DNA of 20,238 bases from an uncultured Balneolaceae bacterium (GTDB taxonomy: Bacteria > Bacteroidota > Rhodothermia > Balneolales > Balneolaceae). Under the pieces are notes generated by a model. It was not told the origin of the DNA. It ran no database searches and saw only the letters and a program-made list of their open reading frames with translations. A program made the position numbers and the translations under genes. Positions within the stretch are counted from its first letter, which is position 1. Every line of letters starts with the position of its first letter. The stretch lies in assembly GCA_938003885.1 (NCBI GenBank), contig CALKWT010000168.1, positions 1-20,238 of the forward strand, given 5' to 3'. Shown one piece after another: positions 7,662-14,261 of this stretch.

Positions 7662-7863
7662 CAACCGCAGTTTGAGTATGGCTGGGGGCGTCTACGGCCT
7701 CCGGCCCATCGCGGAAAATACCTATGCTACCGTGTGGCAACGTTCACTTTTATATCGGCTGCCAAGTTAATAAAGACAATTCGGAAGGGTTCTTTGACAG
7801 TGACCGACTGGAAGAGGGCTCTGTTTGGCATCAAACTAAACTATTAATTAAACATCACTACCC
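7662..7863 (+). promoter_or_regulatory. Likely promoter region of the 3-epimerase gene
   Basis: 202 bases without a gene. A TTGACA lies at 7794-7799, but no good -10 box is found 17 bases on. TTTG at 7793-7796 and TCTGTTTG at 7820-7827 resemble the Bacteroidota -33 (TTTG) and -7 (TAnnTTTG) boxes with one mismatch and a rather long 23-base gap. The start codon at 7864 is preceded by an A/T-rich leader with AAACTAAA (7833-7840). Confidence 0.25.
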
Positions 7864-8712
7864 ATGAGATTTGGAGTAAGTATCTGGCTTTGGACATCTC
7901 CCGTAAATAATGAAACCATTGAACATTATCTGCCTAAAATTGCTGAGATGGGATTTGATACAGCGGAGATTCCCGTAGAAGACCCCTCAACTCTTGATTC
8001 CGGCCGTATAAAGAAGGCGCTGGAAGAGAACCATCTCCATGTGACCACCTGTGCGGCGATGGGCGAAGGGCGGGATTTGCTAAGTCCGGATGAGAAAGTT
8101 CGGGAACAGACGATGGATTATTTCAGGGATTCTATCGATTTCGCCAATCAAGTGGGTGCGAAGAGATATGTAGGGCCCCTCTACTCTGAGGTGGGCCGCC
8201 TCTGGAAAACAACAGAGGAAGAGAAAAAAGAGGAGACTCGAATGCTTGTTTCTCAACTTCAGGAACTGGCCGAATACGCTGCAGAAAAAGATGTGGTTGT
8301 CTGTCTGGAAGCGCTGAACCGTTTTGAAACAAGCTTTCTGAATCTCACAAAGGATACCGTGGATATCGTACGTCAGGTAGACCATGACAACTGTCAGGTG
8401 ATGATCGATCTGTTTCATGCAGGGATTGAGGAGAAAAGTCTGGGGGATGCCATCCGGACAGCCGGCTCTCGTCTCGGGCATATCCAGGTGGCAGAGAATG
8501 ACAGGGGAACACCGGGTACTGGCCATTTCGACTGGGAAGATATTGCCTCGGCTCTCCGGGAGATCGAATATGAGGGGGATGTTGTCATTGAGACTTTTTC
8601 TCAGGACAATGAGCTGCTTGCAAAAGCTGCTGCGATATGGAGGCCACTTGCCTCCGGGCCTGATGAGCTGGCAACCGAAGGGCTCGCTTTTCTGAAAAAA
8701 TTAATGGGTTAA
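7864..8712 (+). CDS. Ketose 3-epimerase-like (D-psicose/D-tagatose 3-epimerase family) TIM-barrel protein
   Basis: 282 residues, no signal peptide, so cytoplasmic. It belongs to the xylose-isomerase-like TIM barrels ('sugar phosphate isomerase/epimerase') and most resembles the D-psicose/D-tagatose 3-epimerases. The four metal ligands of that family can be placed: Glu149 (VCLEALNRFETSFLN), Asp182 (MIDLFHAGIEEKS), His206 (LGHIQVAENDRGTPG) and Glu243 (VVIETFS), with spacing almost equal to the characterised Agrobacterium enzyme (Glu150/Asp183/His209/Glu244). The stretches NRFE.S.LN, FH..IEE, and W.DI..ALREI.Y.G are also family features. It would move the C-3 (or a related) stereocentre of a free ketose through a divalent-metal enediolate. 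Neighbours suggest it works on a product of the sugar-oxidation genes upstream. The exact ketose or sugar acid is unknown, since relatives also include hydroxypyruvate-isomerase-like and inosose enzymes. Confidence 0.88.
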   Translation: MRFGVSIWLWTSPVNNETIEHYLPKIAEMGFDTAEIPVEDPSTLDSGRIKKALEENHLHVTTCAAMGEGRDLLSPDEKVREQTMDYFRDSIDFANQVGAKRYVGPLYSEVGRLWKTTEEEKKEETRMLVSQLQELAEYAAEKDVVVCLEALNRFETSFLNLTKDTVDIVRQVDHDNCQVMIDLFHAGIEEKSLGDAIRTAGSRLGHIQVAENDRGTPGTGHFDWEDIASALREIEYEGDVVIETFSQDNELLAKAAAIWRPLASGPDELATEGLAFLKKLMG

Positions 8713-8765
8713 AATTTTGTGGCCTGAGAGCCTACTCTCCGATAGCTGAATCTTTCCTTGAGTGA

Positions 8766-8786
8766 GCAGGACGATGATCGTGCTGC
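8766..8786 (+). other. Hairpin after the 3-epimerase gene
   Basis: GCAG-G-ACGA (8766-8774) and TCGT-G-CTGC (8778-8786) form eight pairs interrupted by one G-G mismatch, with a 3-base loop. A tighter hairpin, GAGAG (8726-8730)/CTCTC (8735-8739), lies between it and the stop codon at 8710-8712. A run of six T lies further on, at 8803-8808. This could be a 3'-end structure of the 3-epimerase transcript. Confidence 0.35.
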
Positions 8787-8828
8787 CCGAACCTCCCTCT
8801 CCTTTTTTCAGTTTAAAAACTGCAAGAG

Positions 8829-8929
8829 ATTGCCACACTTTTTACATCCCGGGCGGCCCGAAATCTGCTGGCCCGGGGCCCTTCAAATTGGTTTCATTCC
8901 ATTTAAAATTTGCCGGAAAAAGTGGCAAT
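8829..8929 (+). ncRNA. Possible structured RNA or cruciform element in the gap before the export genes
   Basis: In the 419-base gap 8713-9131, two distant arms pair: 8829-8836 with 8922-8929 (8 perfect pairs) and, after a two-base bulge, 8839-8843 with 8917-8921 (5 T-A pairs). They enclose two further helices: CCCGGGC (8848-8854)/GCCCGGG (8871-8877) and CAAATT (8884-8889)/AATTTG (8907-8912). Together this is a three-way-junction layout of about 100 bases. I do not recognise it as a known RNA (no RNase P, tmRNA, SRP or common riboswitch core seen). It may be a leader/regulatory RNA, a small palindromic element, or chance; DNA-level inverted repeat and RNA fold cannot be separated by eye. Confidence 0.35.
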
Positions 8930-8960
8930 TCCCTCCTGTCTCTTCTCGTAGCCCCGGAAA

Positions 8961-8987
8961 ATGTGAATATTTTATGAATATTCATAT
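8961..8987 (+). promoter_or_regulatory. A/T-rich palindrome upstream of the export genes
   Basis: TGAATATT (8964-8971) pairs with AATATTCA (8977-8984) around a 5-base loop; with one G-T pair and two more A-T pairs the stem extends to 8961-8987. It lies about 145 bases before the adaptor gene start at 9132, in a non-coding gap, so an operator for a dimeric regulator is as likely as a hairpin. The remaining bases up to 9131 show no gene. Confidence 0.4.
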
Positions 8988-9131
8988 CCATAGACTAATC
9001 AAGCAGATGGCATAACTTATTCTGGCTTTAAACTGTGTTCTTTGAGATTAATTGTGTCCTGATGGGTAACTATCTAAAAAAAGTCCCGTACAGAATATCT
9101 GATCCTATCCAACTGTTAAAAGTTTAGTCCC

Positions 9132-10235
9132 ATGAAATTCAAAATCACCCTGTTTACCATTACTATCTGTGTTGTTGTCGGCGGCCTCATTTACTTCATC
9201 CAGGGAAAATCCTCTCAGAAGGAGCCCGTTGATATGCCCCATGTAATTGCAGAGATCGGTACGGTTGTTGAAAGCGCTCTTGCGGTCGGGGCGATCGAAC
9301 CTGAGCATGAGATCGAAGTGAAATCCAAAATTTCCGGGGTGGTTCATAAGATCTTTGCACAGCCCGGGGAGTTCGTCCGGGCGGGTGATCCGTTGATTGA
9401 AGTCAAGCCTGACCCCACCCCGCTGGAGCTGGCGGAGGCAAAACGGGCACTTGAACGTACCCAACTGGAGAGAGAGAACTTAGCTGCAGAGATGGAGAGG
9501 ATGGTTACGCTTCTTGAGAGGGAACTGATCTCCCCGCAGGAGTTCGACAGAGTTGAACAGCAGTACAATGATGTCAGGGTCCGGGAGCAGATCAGCAAAG
9601 AGCGTCTCGAACTGCTCGAGAACGGGCGGATCGTGATGGATGATATGGTAATTGAGTCGGTCATCCGTGCCCCGGTGGATGGATTCATTCTGGAGAAGAT
9701 GGTCGACCTGGGTGAGCCGGTTGTGCCGCTGACCTCCTACCAGGCGGGAACTCCCCTGATGAGTCTTGCTGGAATGGAGAAGCTTCTCTTTAAAGGGACA
9801 GTCGATGAGATTGATGTTGGTAAAATGGCGGAGGGGATGCCGGCCGAAATCAAGATTGGTGCCCTGCCAGGCGAGTTGATCGAAGGGGTGGTCTCCAGAA
9901 TTTCCCTCAAATCTCAGGAGCTTGACAATGCCACGGTCTTCCCGGTTGAAATCACCATCACAAATACCAACGGCGCAACCCTCCGGGCAGGATACTCTGC
10001 CAATGCGAACATCATTATCGAGCGGGCCAGCGGCATTGTAACGCTTCCGGAACGGGTGATAACCATGCGGGACGGTATGGCCTATGTGGAGACTGCCGGA
10101 AGCCAGCCGGGCGAACGCAAAGAGAAAGAGGTACAGCTCGGTCTGAGTGACGCCATCACTGTGGAGATCGTGGGTGGCGTAGAGGAGGGGGAGAAGATTC
10201 TGGAAAAGCCTGAGCGCACCCTGACGATCCGCTAA
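9132..10235 (+). CDS. MacA/HlyD-like periplasmic adaptor subunit of an ABC-type exporter
   Basis: 367 residues. Residues about 5-23 form one N-terminal membrane anchor (ITLFTITICVVVGGLIYFI). A split biotinyl/lipoyl-like domain follows (KSKISGVVHKIFAQPGEFVRAGDPLIEVKPDP at about 57-88, closing with IRAPVDGFILEKMVDLGEPV at about 177-196). Between the halves lies a coiled-coil hairpin rich in E, R and L (about 95-165). The remainder is the beta-barrel and membrane-proximal domain (LLFKGTVDEIDVGKMAEGMPAEIKI and on). Such adaptors bridge an inner-membrane permease to an outer-membrane channel in export of macrolides, lipids, peptides or siderophores. The gene leads a tight group: the permease genes follow after 75 and then 4 bases, so an operon is likely. 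No Shine-Dalgarno sequence is clear. The hairpin is shorter than in long TolC-contacting adaptors, so the outer partner is uncertain. Confidence 0.9.
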   Translation: MKFKITLFTITICVVVGGLIYFIQGKSSQKEPVDMPHVIAEIGTVVESALAVGAIEPEHEIEVKSKISGVVHKIFAQPGEFVRAGDPLIEVKPDPTPLELAEAKRALERTQLERENLAAEMERMVTLLERELISPQEFDRVEQQYNDVRVREQISKERLELLENGRIVMDDMVIESVIRAPVDGFILEKMVDLGEPVVPLTSYQAGTPLMSLAGMEKLLFKGTVDEIDVGKMAEGMPAEIKIGALPGELIEGVVSRISLKSQELDNATVFPVEITITNTNGATLRAGYSANANIIIERASGIVTLPERVITMRDGMAYVETAGSQPGERKEKEVQLGLSDAITVEIVGGVEEGEKILEKPERTLTIR

Positions 10236-10310
10236 ATGGAATCCAGAGTACGTCATAACCTTCCCAAATAAGAAGACCCTACTGAATGCAGACCATAAAA
10301 TGAGCCTGAC

Positions 10311-11540
10311 ATGAATATCTTTAACTACTTCGGTGATCTGTTCCGCAACCTGAATCAGCAGCGGTTACGAAGCTTCCTGACCATTTTCGGGATTATGTGG
10401 GGTACAGCCACTCTGATCCTGCTCCTTGCGTTCGGTTGGGGTTTCCGGGATCAGACGGTTCTGAATATGCGGGGGATGGGAGACCAGCTGGTGATCCTGT
10501 TTCCCGGCCAGACCACGAAGTCCTTCGAAGGGTATGGAATCGGCCGGCCTATCCGCCTCCGGGAGGCCGATGCCCGGCTGCTGGAGAGCCAGATAGCAGA
10601 GATCGATATCGCCACTCCGGAATACAGCCGGAACCTCCGGGTCACTCATGGGGATAAAAGAAGAAACTCGTCCGTAGGCGGGGTCTACCCGGTCTATCAG
10701 GATCTTCGGAACATCTTTGCACAGCCGGGCGGGCGCTGGCTCAATGAGAGGGATCTTAAAGAGCGGCGACGAGTCATCTTTCTGGGAAACCGGCTGGCGG
10801 AAAACCTCTTTGGAGAAGAGGATCCGGTCGGCAAACGGGTGATGGTCCTGAATACGCCCTATACGGTGATCGGGGTGATGACCGAGAAAATTCAGAACTC
10901 CTCCTACAATCAGCAGGACAGGGACCGTTCCTTTATCCCCGCCACAACATTCTCAGCGATCATGGGAACCGATTTGGTGAACAATCTGCTCTATACAGTG
11001 AAGGATCCCTCCATGTCCGGGGCAGTCCGCAGCCAGGTGTATGAGGTGATGGGGAACAGACACAAGTTTCACGCTGCCGATACGGATGCTCTCGGTATCT
11101 GGGATACCAACGAGTTCTGGTCCTTCATCAATGTGATGTTTCTCGGGATCAACGGATTCCTGGGGCTGATCGGTTTTTTTACACTGGCTGTGGGTGGGAT
11201 AGGTGTCGCCAATATTATGTTTGTGATTGTTCAGGAACGAATGAAAGAGATCGGTATCCGGCGATCGGTAGGGGCCAGGAGATACCACATCATGGGACAA
11301 TTTTTTACCGAGACCTTTGCCGTGATCACAATCGGCGCAGCTGCCGGCTATGGGATCGGATGGCTGCTGGTACAGCTTACCCAGAATCTGCCGATCAAGG
11401 ATTTTGTAGGTGCCCCCTATTTTGCACCGCAAGTAGGCCTCGTCGCTTTTGTTGTACTCGCACTGGTCGGGCTTGCCGCAGGGTTTCTTCCTGCCTGGAG
11501 AGCATCCCGGCTTGAAATCACAGAATGTTTAAACAGGTAA
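10311..11540 (+). CDS. MacB/FtsX-type ABC transporter permease (first copy)
   Basis: 409 residues without an ATPase domain. The topology is that of MacB permeases: one membrane helix near the N-terminus (about 22-45, FLTIFGIMWGTATLILLLAFGWG), a large periplasmic MacB core domain (about 50-270), then three helices (about 272-307, 330-356, 376-398). The FtsX hallmark is seen at FLGLIGFFTLAVGGIGVANIMFVIVQERMKEIGIRRSVGARR, and LPAWRASRLEI is the usual end. Type VII ABC exporters of this sort use ATP hydrolysis in the cytoplasm to drive periplasmic work together with a MacA-like adaptor, which is the gene just upstream. It is a paralogue of the next gene: both share GQTT..FEG.GIGR.IR. No nucleotide-binding subunit is encoded nearby, so the ATPase must come from elsewhere. 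The substrate is unknown. Confidence 0.92.
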   Translation: MNIFNYFGDLFRNLNQQRLRSFLTIFGIMWGTATLILLLAFGWGFRDQTVLNMRGMGDQLVILFPGQTTKSFEGYGIGRPIRLREADARLLESQIAEIDIATPEYSRNLRVTHGDKRRNSSVGGVYPVYQDLRNIFAQPGGRWLNERDLKERRRVIFLGNRLAENLFGEEDPVGKRVMVLNTPYTVIGVMTEKIQNSSYNQQDRDRSFIPATTFSAIMGTDLVNNLLYTVKDPSMSGAVRSQVYEVMGNRHKFHAADTDALGIWDTNEFWSFINVMFLGINGFLGLIGFFTLAVGGIGVANIMFVIVQERMKEIGIRRSVGARRYHIMGQFFTETFAVITIGAAAGYGIGWLLVQLTQNLPIKDFVGAPYFAPQVGLVAFVVLALVGLAAGFLPAWRASRLEITECLNR

Positions 11541-11544
11541 GATT

Positions 11545-12789
11545 ATGTGGGCCAATCTCTTCAGGGAATTTTTCAGCGATCTGGCAAAACAGAAGCTTCG
11601 GTCATTTTTAACGATTCTGGCTATCGGCTGGGGAACACTATCGGTGGTCCTGTTGCTGGCGTTTGGACGCGGGCTGGGGACGAGTCTGATGGAGGGCCTG
11701 AGGGGTGCCGGGGATCAGGTGATGGTTTTCTACGGTGGACAGACCACCATCAACTTTGAAGGGCTGGGCATCGGGCGTTCCATCCGGTTTACAGAGGAGG
11801 ACCTCTCCATGATCACCTCTGCAATTCCCGGAATCGCCTACGCCAGCCCGCAGTATGGGCAGTGGGGAACGCGATTACAGTATAAGGATCGTATCACCAC
11901 CACCTATATGGAAGGGGTGAATCCCGATTTCGAGATGATGCGGACGATGTACCCGGTTAGCGGAGGACGCTTTATCAATGAGCAGGACGTTGCCCTTCAG
12001 CGGCGAACCCTCTTTTTGGGCGACCAGATTGCAGGGACACTTTTTGGCGGGGAGGATCCGGTGGGAAAAGAAATTTTACTGAACGGCACGCCTTTTACGG
12101 TAGTCGGGACCATGAAATCGAAAATGCAGACATCGATGAACAATGGCCCCGATGCAGAGAGGGCCATTATCCCCCATAGTACCTTTAAAAATATGTTTGG
12201 CAACCGCTATCTGAACTCCATGCTGATCCGTCCTGAGAACCCGGAACAGCAGGAGACCCTCAAGTCGCGTATCACTTCTTTTCTGGCAACCAAATACAAA
12301 TTTGACCCTGAAGATGAGCAGGCGTTGCCGGTGTGGGATTTCATTGAACAGGAGGAGATGAGCCTGAAAGTAGCAACCGGGCTGGAAATATTCCTCTTCA
12401 CGATCGGCTTTTTTACCCTGATGATAGCGGGGGTAGGCGTGGCCAATATCATGTTTGTCGTTGTCAAGGAGCGAACCCGGGAGATCGGAGTTAAACTGGC
12501 GGTCGGTGCCCGGAAGGTTCACATCATCACGCAGTTTATTGTTGAATCCCTGCTCATCTCGTTTATCGGAGGCGGCCTGGGGATGGCGGTATCGGCCGCC
12601 ATTGTGTATGGCGTTCTCTCTCTGGATCTGACGACTGGCGCAGGTGAATTTCTTGGCAAACCGGAGATATCCGGAATGGCTTTGCTGATCACCACCACCG
12701 TATTGGGTGGAATCGGTCTGCTTGCAGGAATTTTTCCCGCCATAAAAGCAGCGAGAGTGGATCCGGTGGAGTCTCTTCGCTACGAATAG
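11545..12789 (+). CDS. MacB/FtsX-type ABC transporter permease (second copy)
   Basis: 414 residues, starting four bases after the stop of the first permease gene, so the two are co-transcribed. It has the same layout: helix at about 22-44 (FLTILAIGWGTLSVVLLLAFGRG), periplasmic core, FtsX helix region (IFLFTIGFFTLMIAGVGVANIMFVVVKERTREIGVKLAVGARK, about 281-323), and the end FPAIKAARVDPVESLRYE. It is homologous to the upstream permease; the shared periplasmic signature GQTT..FEG.GIGR.IR suggests tandem duplication and a heterodimeric permease. There is no Walker A or B motif. Together with the adaptor it probably forms an export or envelope-maintenance complex of MacAB type, with the ATPase supplied by an unlinked gene. 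The substrate cannot be read from the sequence. Confidence 0.92.
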   Translation: MWANLFREFFSDLAKQKLRSFLTILAIGWGTLSVVLLLAFGRGLGTSLMEGLRGAGDQVMVFYGGQTTINFEGLGIGRSIRFTEEDLSMITSAIPGIAYASPQYGQWGTRLQYKDRITTTYMEGVNPDFEMMRTMYPVSGGRFINEQDVALQRRTLFLGDQIAGTLFGGEDPVGKEILLNGTPFTVVGTMKSKMQTSMNNGPDAERAIIPHSTFKNMFGNRYLNSMLIRPENPEQQETLKSRITSFLATKYKFDPEDEQALPVWDFIEQEEMSLKVATGLEIFLFTIGFFTLMIAGVGVANIMFVVVKERTREIGVKLAVGARKVHIITQFIVESLLISFIGGGLGMAVSAAIVYGVLSLDLTTGAGEFLGKPEISGMALLITTTVLGGIGLLAGIFPAIKAARVDPVESLRYE

Positions 12790-12896
12790 AGTGGCATCTA
12801 CACCATTTGATCCCTGGCACTGCAGGCCTGTAGACGATTTCCAAATGGGGAGTGACCCCGCCTGTTTCCCGGGAGTTGTGATTTATTCTATTTTTG
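12790..12896 (+). other. Gap after the permease genes, with a possible promoter
   Basis: The 331-base gap 12790-13120 has no long gene. TATTTTTG at 12889-12896 fits the Bacteroidota -7 consensus TAnnTTTG exactly, and TTTC at 12865-12868, 20 bases upstream of it, is one base from the -33 TTTG. This would be a fair promoter for the outer-membrane protein gene at 13121, but it touches the start of the small frame at 12897, so the two calls compete. Confidence 0.3.
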
Positions 12897-13010
12897 ATGG
12901 ATTCCACAGATACTCTGGTGCAATGGAGGCAGGTTTTGGAAGAGTATGGCCGGGTGCCGGCTCAAGTGGAACCCTGCATGCGAAAGGAGCTTGAAAAATT
13001 TCTGAATTAG
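12897..13010 (+). CDS. Possible 37-residue small protein
   Basis: An ATG-to-TAG frame of 37 residues lies between the permease genes and the outer-membrane protein gene. Its composition is protein-like: MDSTDTLVQWRQVLEEYG, then RVPAQVEPCMRKELEKFLN, charged and probably helical, with codons like those of the neighbouring genes. No signal peptide or membrane helix is seen, so it would be cytoplasmic. No Shine-Dalgarno sequence is present, and a promoter-like TATTTTTG directly abuts the start codon, which speaks against a translated leader from that promoter. I do not recognise the family. It could be a small protein, the remnant of a longer gene, or chance; confidence is low. Confidence 0.3.
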   Translation: MDSTDTLVQWRQVLEEYGRVPAQVEPCMRKELEKFLN

Positions 13011-13120
13011 AGCGGCAGAACATCTATTTTGTGAACCTGAACCGCGTTTACGCATAGGCCTGCAACCGGTGCCGTAAGACAGAGTTCGTTTAACCTGACA
13101 CCCATATGGACTCTATTTGA

Positions 13121-14200
13121 ATGATCATCAGAATTTTCTGCCTGCTGACCGCTTTTCTGTTTCTCTTCATCCCTGTCACCTACGGACAGATCAATGTGAA
13201 TGATTTTGGCTTCAGTGGCCAGTTCTTTCTCTCTTACGATCACATTTCCACCGAGGGGGAGGTATCGAATGAATTTATTTTAAAAAGGGGATATATCACC
13301 TTCAGAAGGGATATCCACGAACGGATCAGTGTACGTTTTACGCAGGATGTGACCATTGATCAGGAAGGGGACGGGGAAGGAGATATTGAGCTTCGGCTGA
13401 AATATGCCCTTGTCAATCTCACCTTGAATGATCTCTCCATCATCAGAAATCCCCGGGCTGAAGTCGGTGTGATCAGCCGGCCGTGGGTGGACTTTGAACA
13501 GAGTATCAATGACTTCAGAAGTCAGGAGTCGATGTTTCTGGACAACAACAAGATTCTGGTCTCCGCTGATTATGGAGTAAGCTTGTCGGCCGATCTGGGA
13601 GATGCATTGGGGGAGGAAGAGCGGGAGTCAATCGGATCGGATGGCGGTCGGTATGGGAGTTTCCACTTCGGTGTATACAATGGCGGCGGTTATTCAGCTC
13701 TTGAAAAAAACAGAAATAAAGTGGTAGAGGGAAGGCTCACCCTGCGGCCTCTGCCGTACGCATTGCCGGGGCTCCAGACCAGCTTTTTTGGATCCTACGG
13801 CAGAGGAAATATCCCTGAAAGTCCCGACTTCACCCTTACCGGATCGGGTATATCCTATGAATCCTCGCGATGGACTACCCTGCTGCAGGGGTTCTGGGGA
13901 GAGGGAGACAGCGCCGGACTTCTGGTGGATGAAGATATGGTGGCGTTGCCGATTTACGGCTGGAGTTTTTTTCATGAATTAAAACCCTTCTCTATCCCTG
14001 TCAGCCTTCTGGGCCGGTATGATAACATCACTCACCGGGAGAGTGGAGAGCTTGCCGTGCAGGAGTTTCTTGGTGGAGTTGCCTATACCTTCCCGAACAG
14101 CTCTAAAATCATCCTGAGCTACAAGAACCGGGAGGATGGAGTGCCATTCGGAGATGCAGGAAGCCACGCATTCAGTGTCATTACTGAGATTCGATTCTGA
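13121..14200 (+). CDS. Outer-membrane beta-barrel protein, porin-like
   Basis: 359 residues. Residues 1-22 form a signal peptide (IFCLLTAFLFLFIPVTYG, cleavage before Gln23). The mature part is rich in alternating aromatic/polar strands and ends in Phe (EIRF), the C-terminal signature used for outer-membrane barrel assembly. Stretches such as FSGQFFLSYDHIS, FILKRGYITFRRDIHERISVRFTQDVT, and AEVGVISRPWVDFEQSIN resemble the phosphate-selective porin O/P group and related 'porin' families in Bacteroidota, where the start of the barrel has 'R.Y......(I/F)....R.T.D'. It lacks the long helical hairpins of TolC, so it is not an obvious outer channel for the export genes upstream, from which it is separated by 331 bases. 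The start has no Shine-Dalgarno sequence. The gene is convergent with the next one, 61 bases apart. The permeant is unknown. Confidence 0.75.
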   Translation: MIIRIFCLLTAFLFLFIPVTYGQINVNDFGFSGQFFLSYDHISTEGEVSNEFILKRGYITFRRDIHERISVRFTQDVTIDQEGDGEGDIELRLKYALVNLTLNDLSIIRNPRAEVGVISRPWVDFEQSINDFRSQESMFLDNNKILVSADYGVSLSADLGDALGEEERESIGSDGGRYGSFHFGVYNGGGYSALEKNRNKVVEGRLTLRPLPYALPGLQTSFFGSYGRGNIPESPDFTLTGSGISYESSRWTTLLQGFWGEGDSAGLLVDEDMVALPIYGWSFFHELKPFSIPVSLLGRYDNITHRESGELAVQEFLGGVAYTFPNSSKIILSYKNREDGVPFGDAGSHAFSVITEIRF

Positions 14201-14261
14201 GAAAGGCCCGGAGCCGGTATGGATCGTCAAAGGGATCCTTCCCCGTAGCAGTTGAATAGAG

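Noticed and set aside
8762..8977. Open frame on the plus strand after the 3-epimerase gene (71 residues), and a minus-strand reading with GEGGSGSTIIVLL over 8701-8844.
   Set aside because: Neither has a credible start site; the plus frame runs through the paired arms of the putative RNA fold, and the minus frame overlaps the end of the 3-epimerase gene. Composition is not protein-like.
12791..12994. 67-residue frame beginning with GTG directly after the second permease gene.
   Set aside because: Composition rich in G, P, H, W and F without periodicity; it overlaps the better small frame at 12897-13010, and there is no ribosome site.
14221..14238. GGATC/GATCC hairpin in the 61-base space between the convergent porin-like and lyase-like genes.
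   Set aside because: Only five pairs and no T-run; too weak to call a bidirectional terminator.
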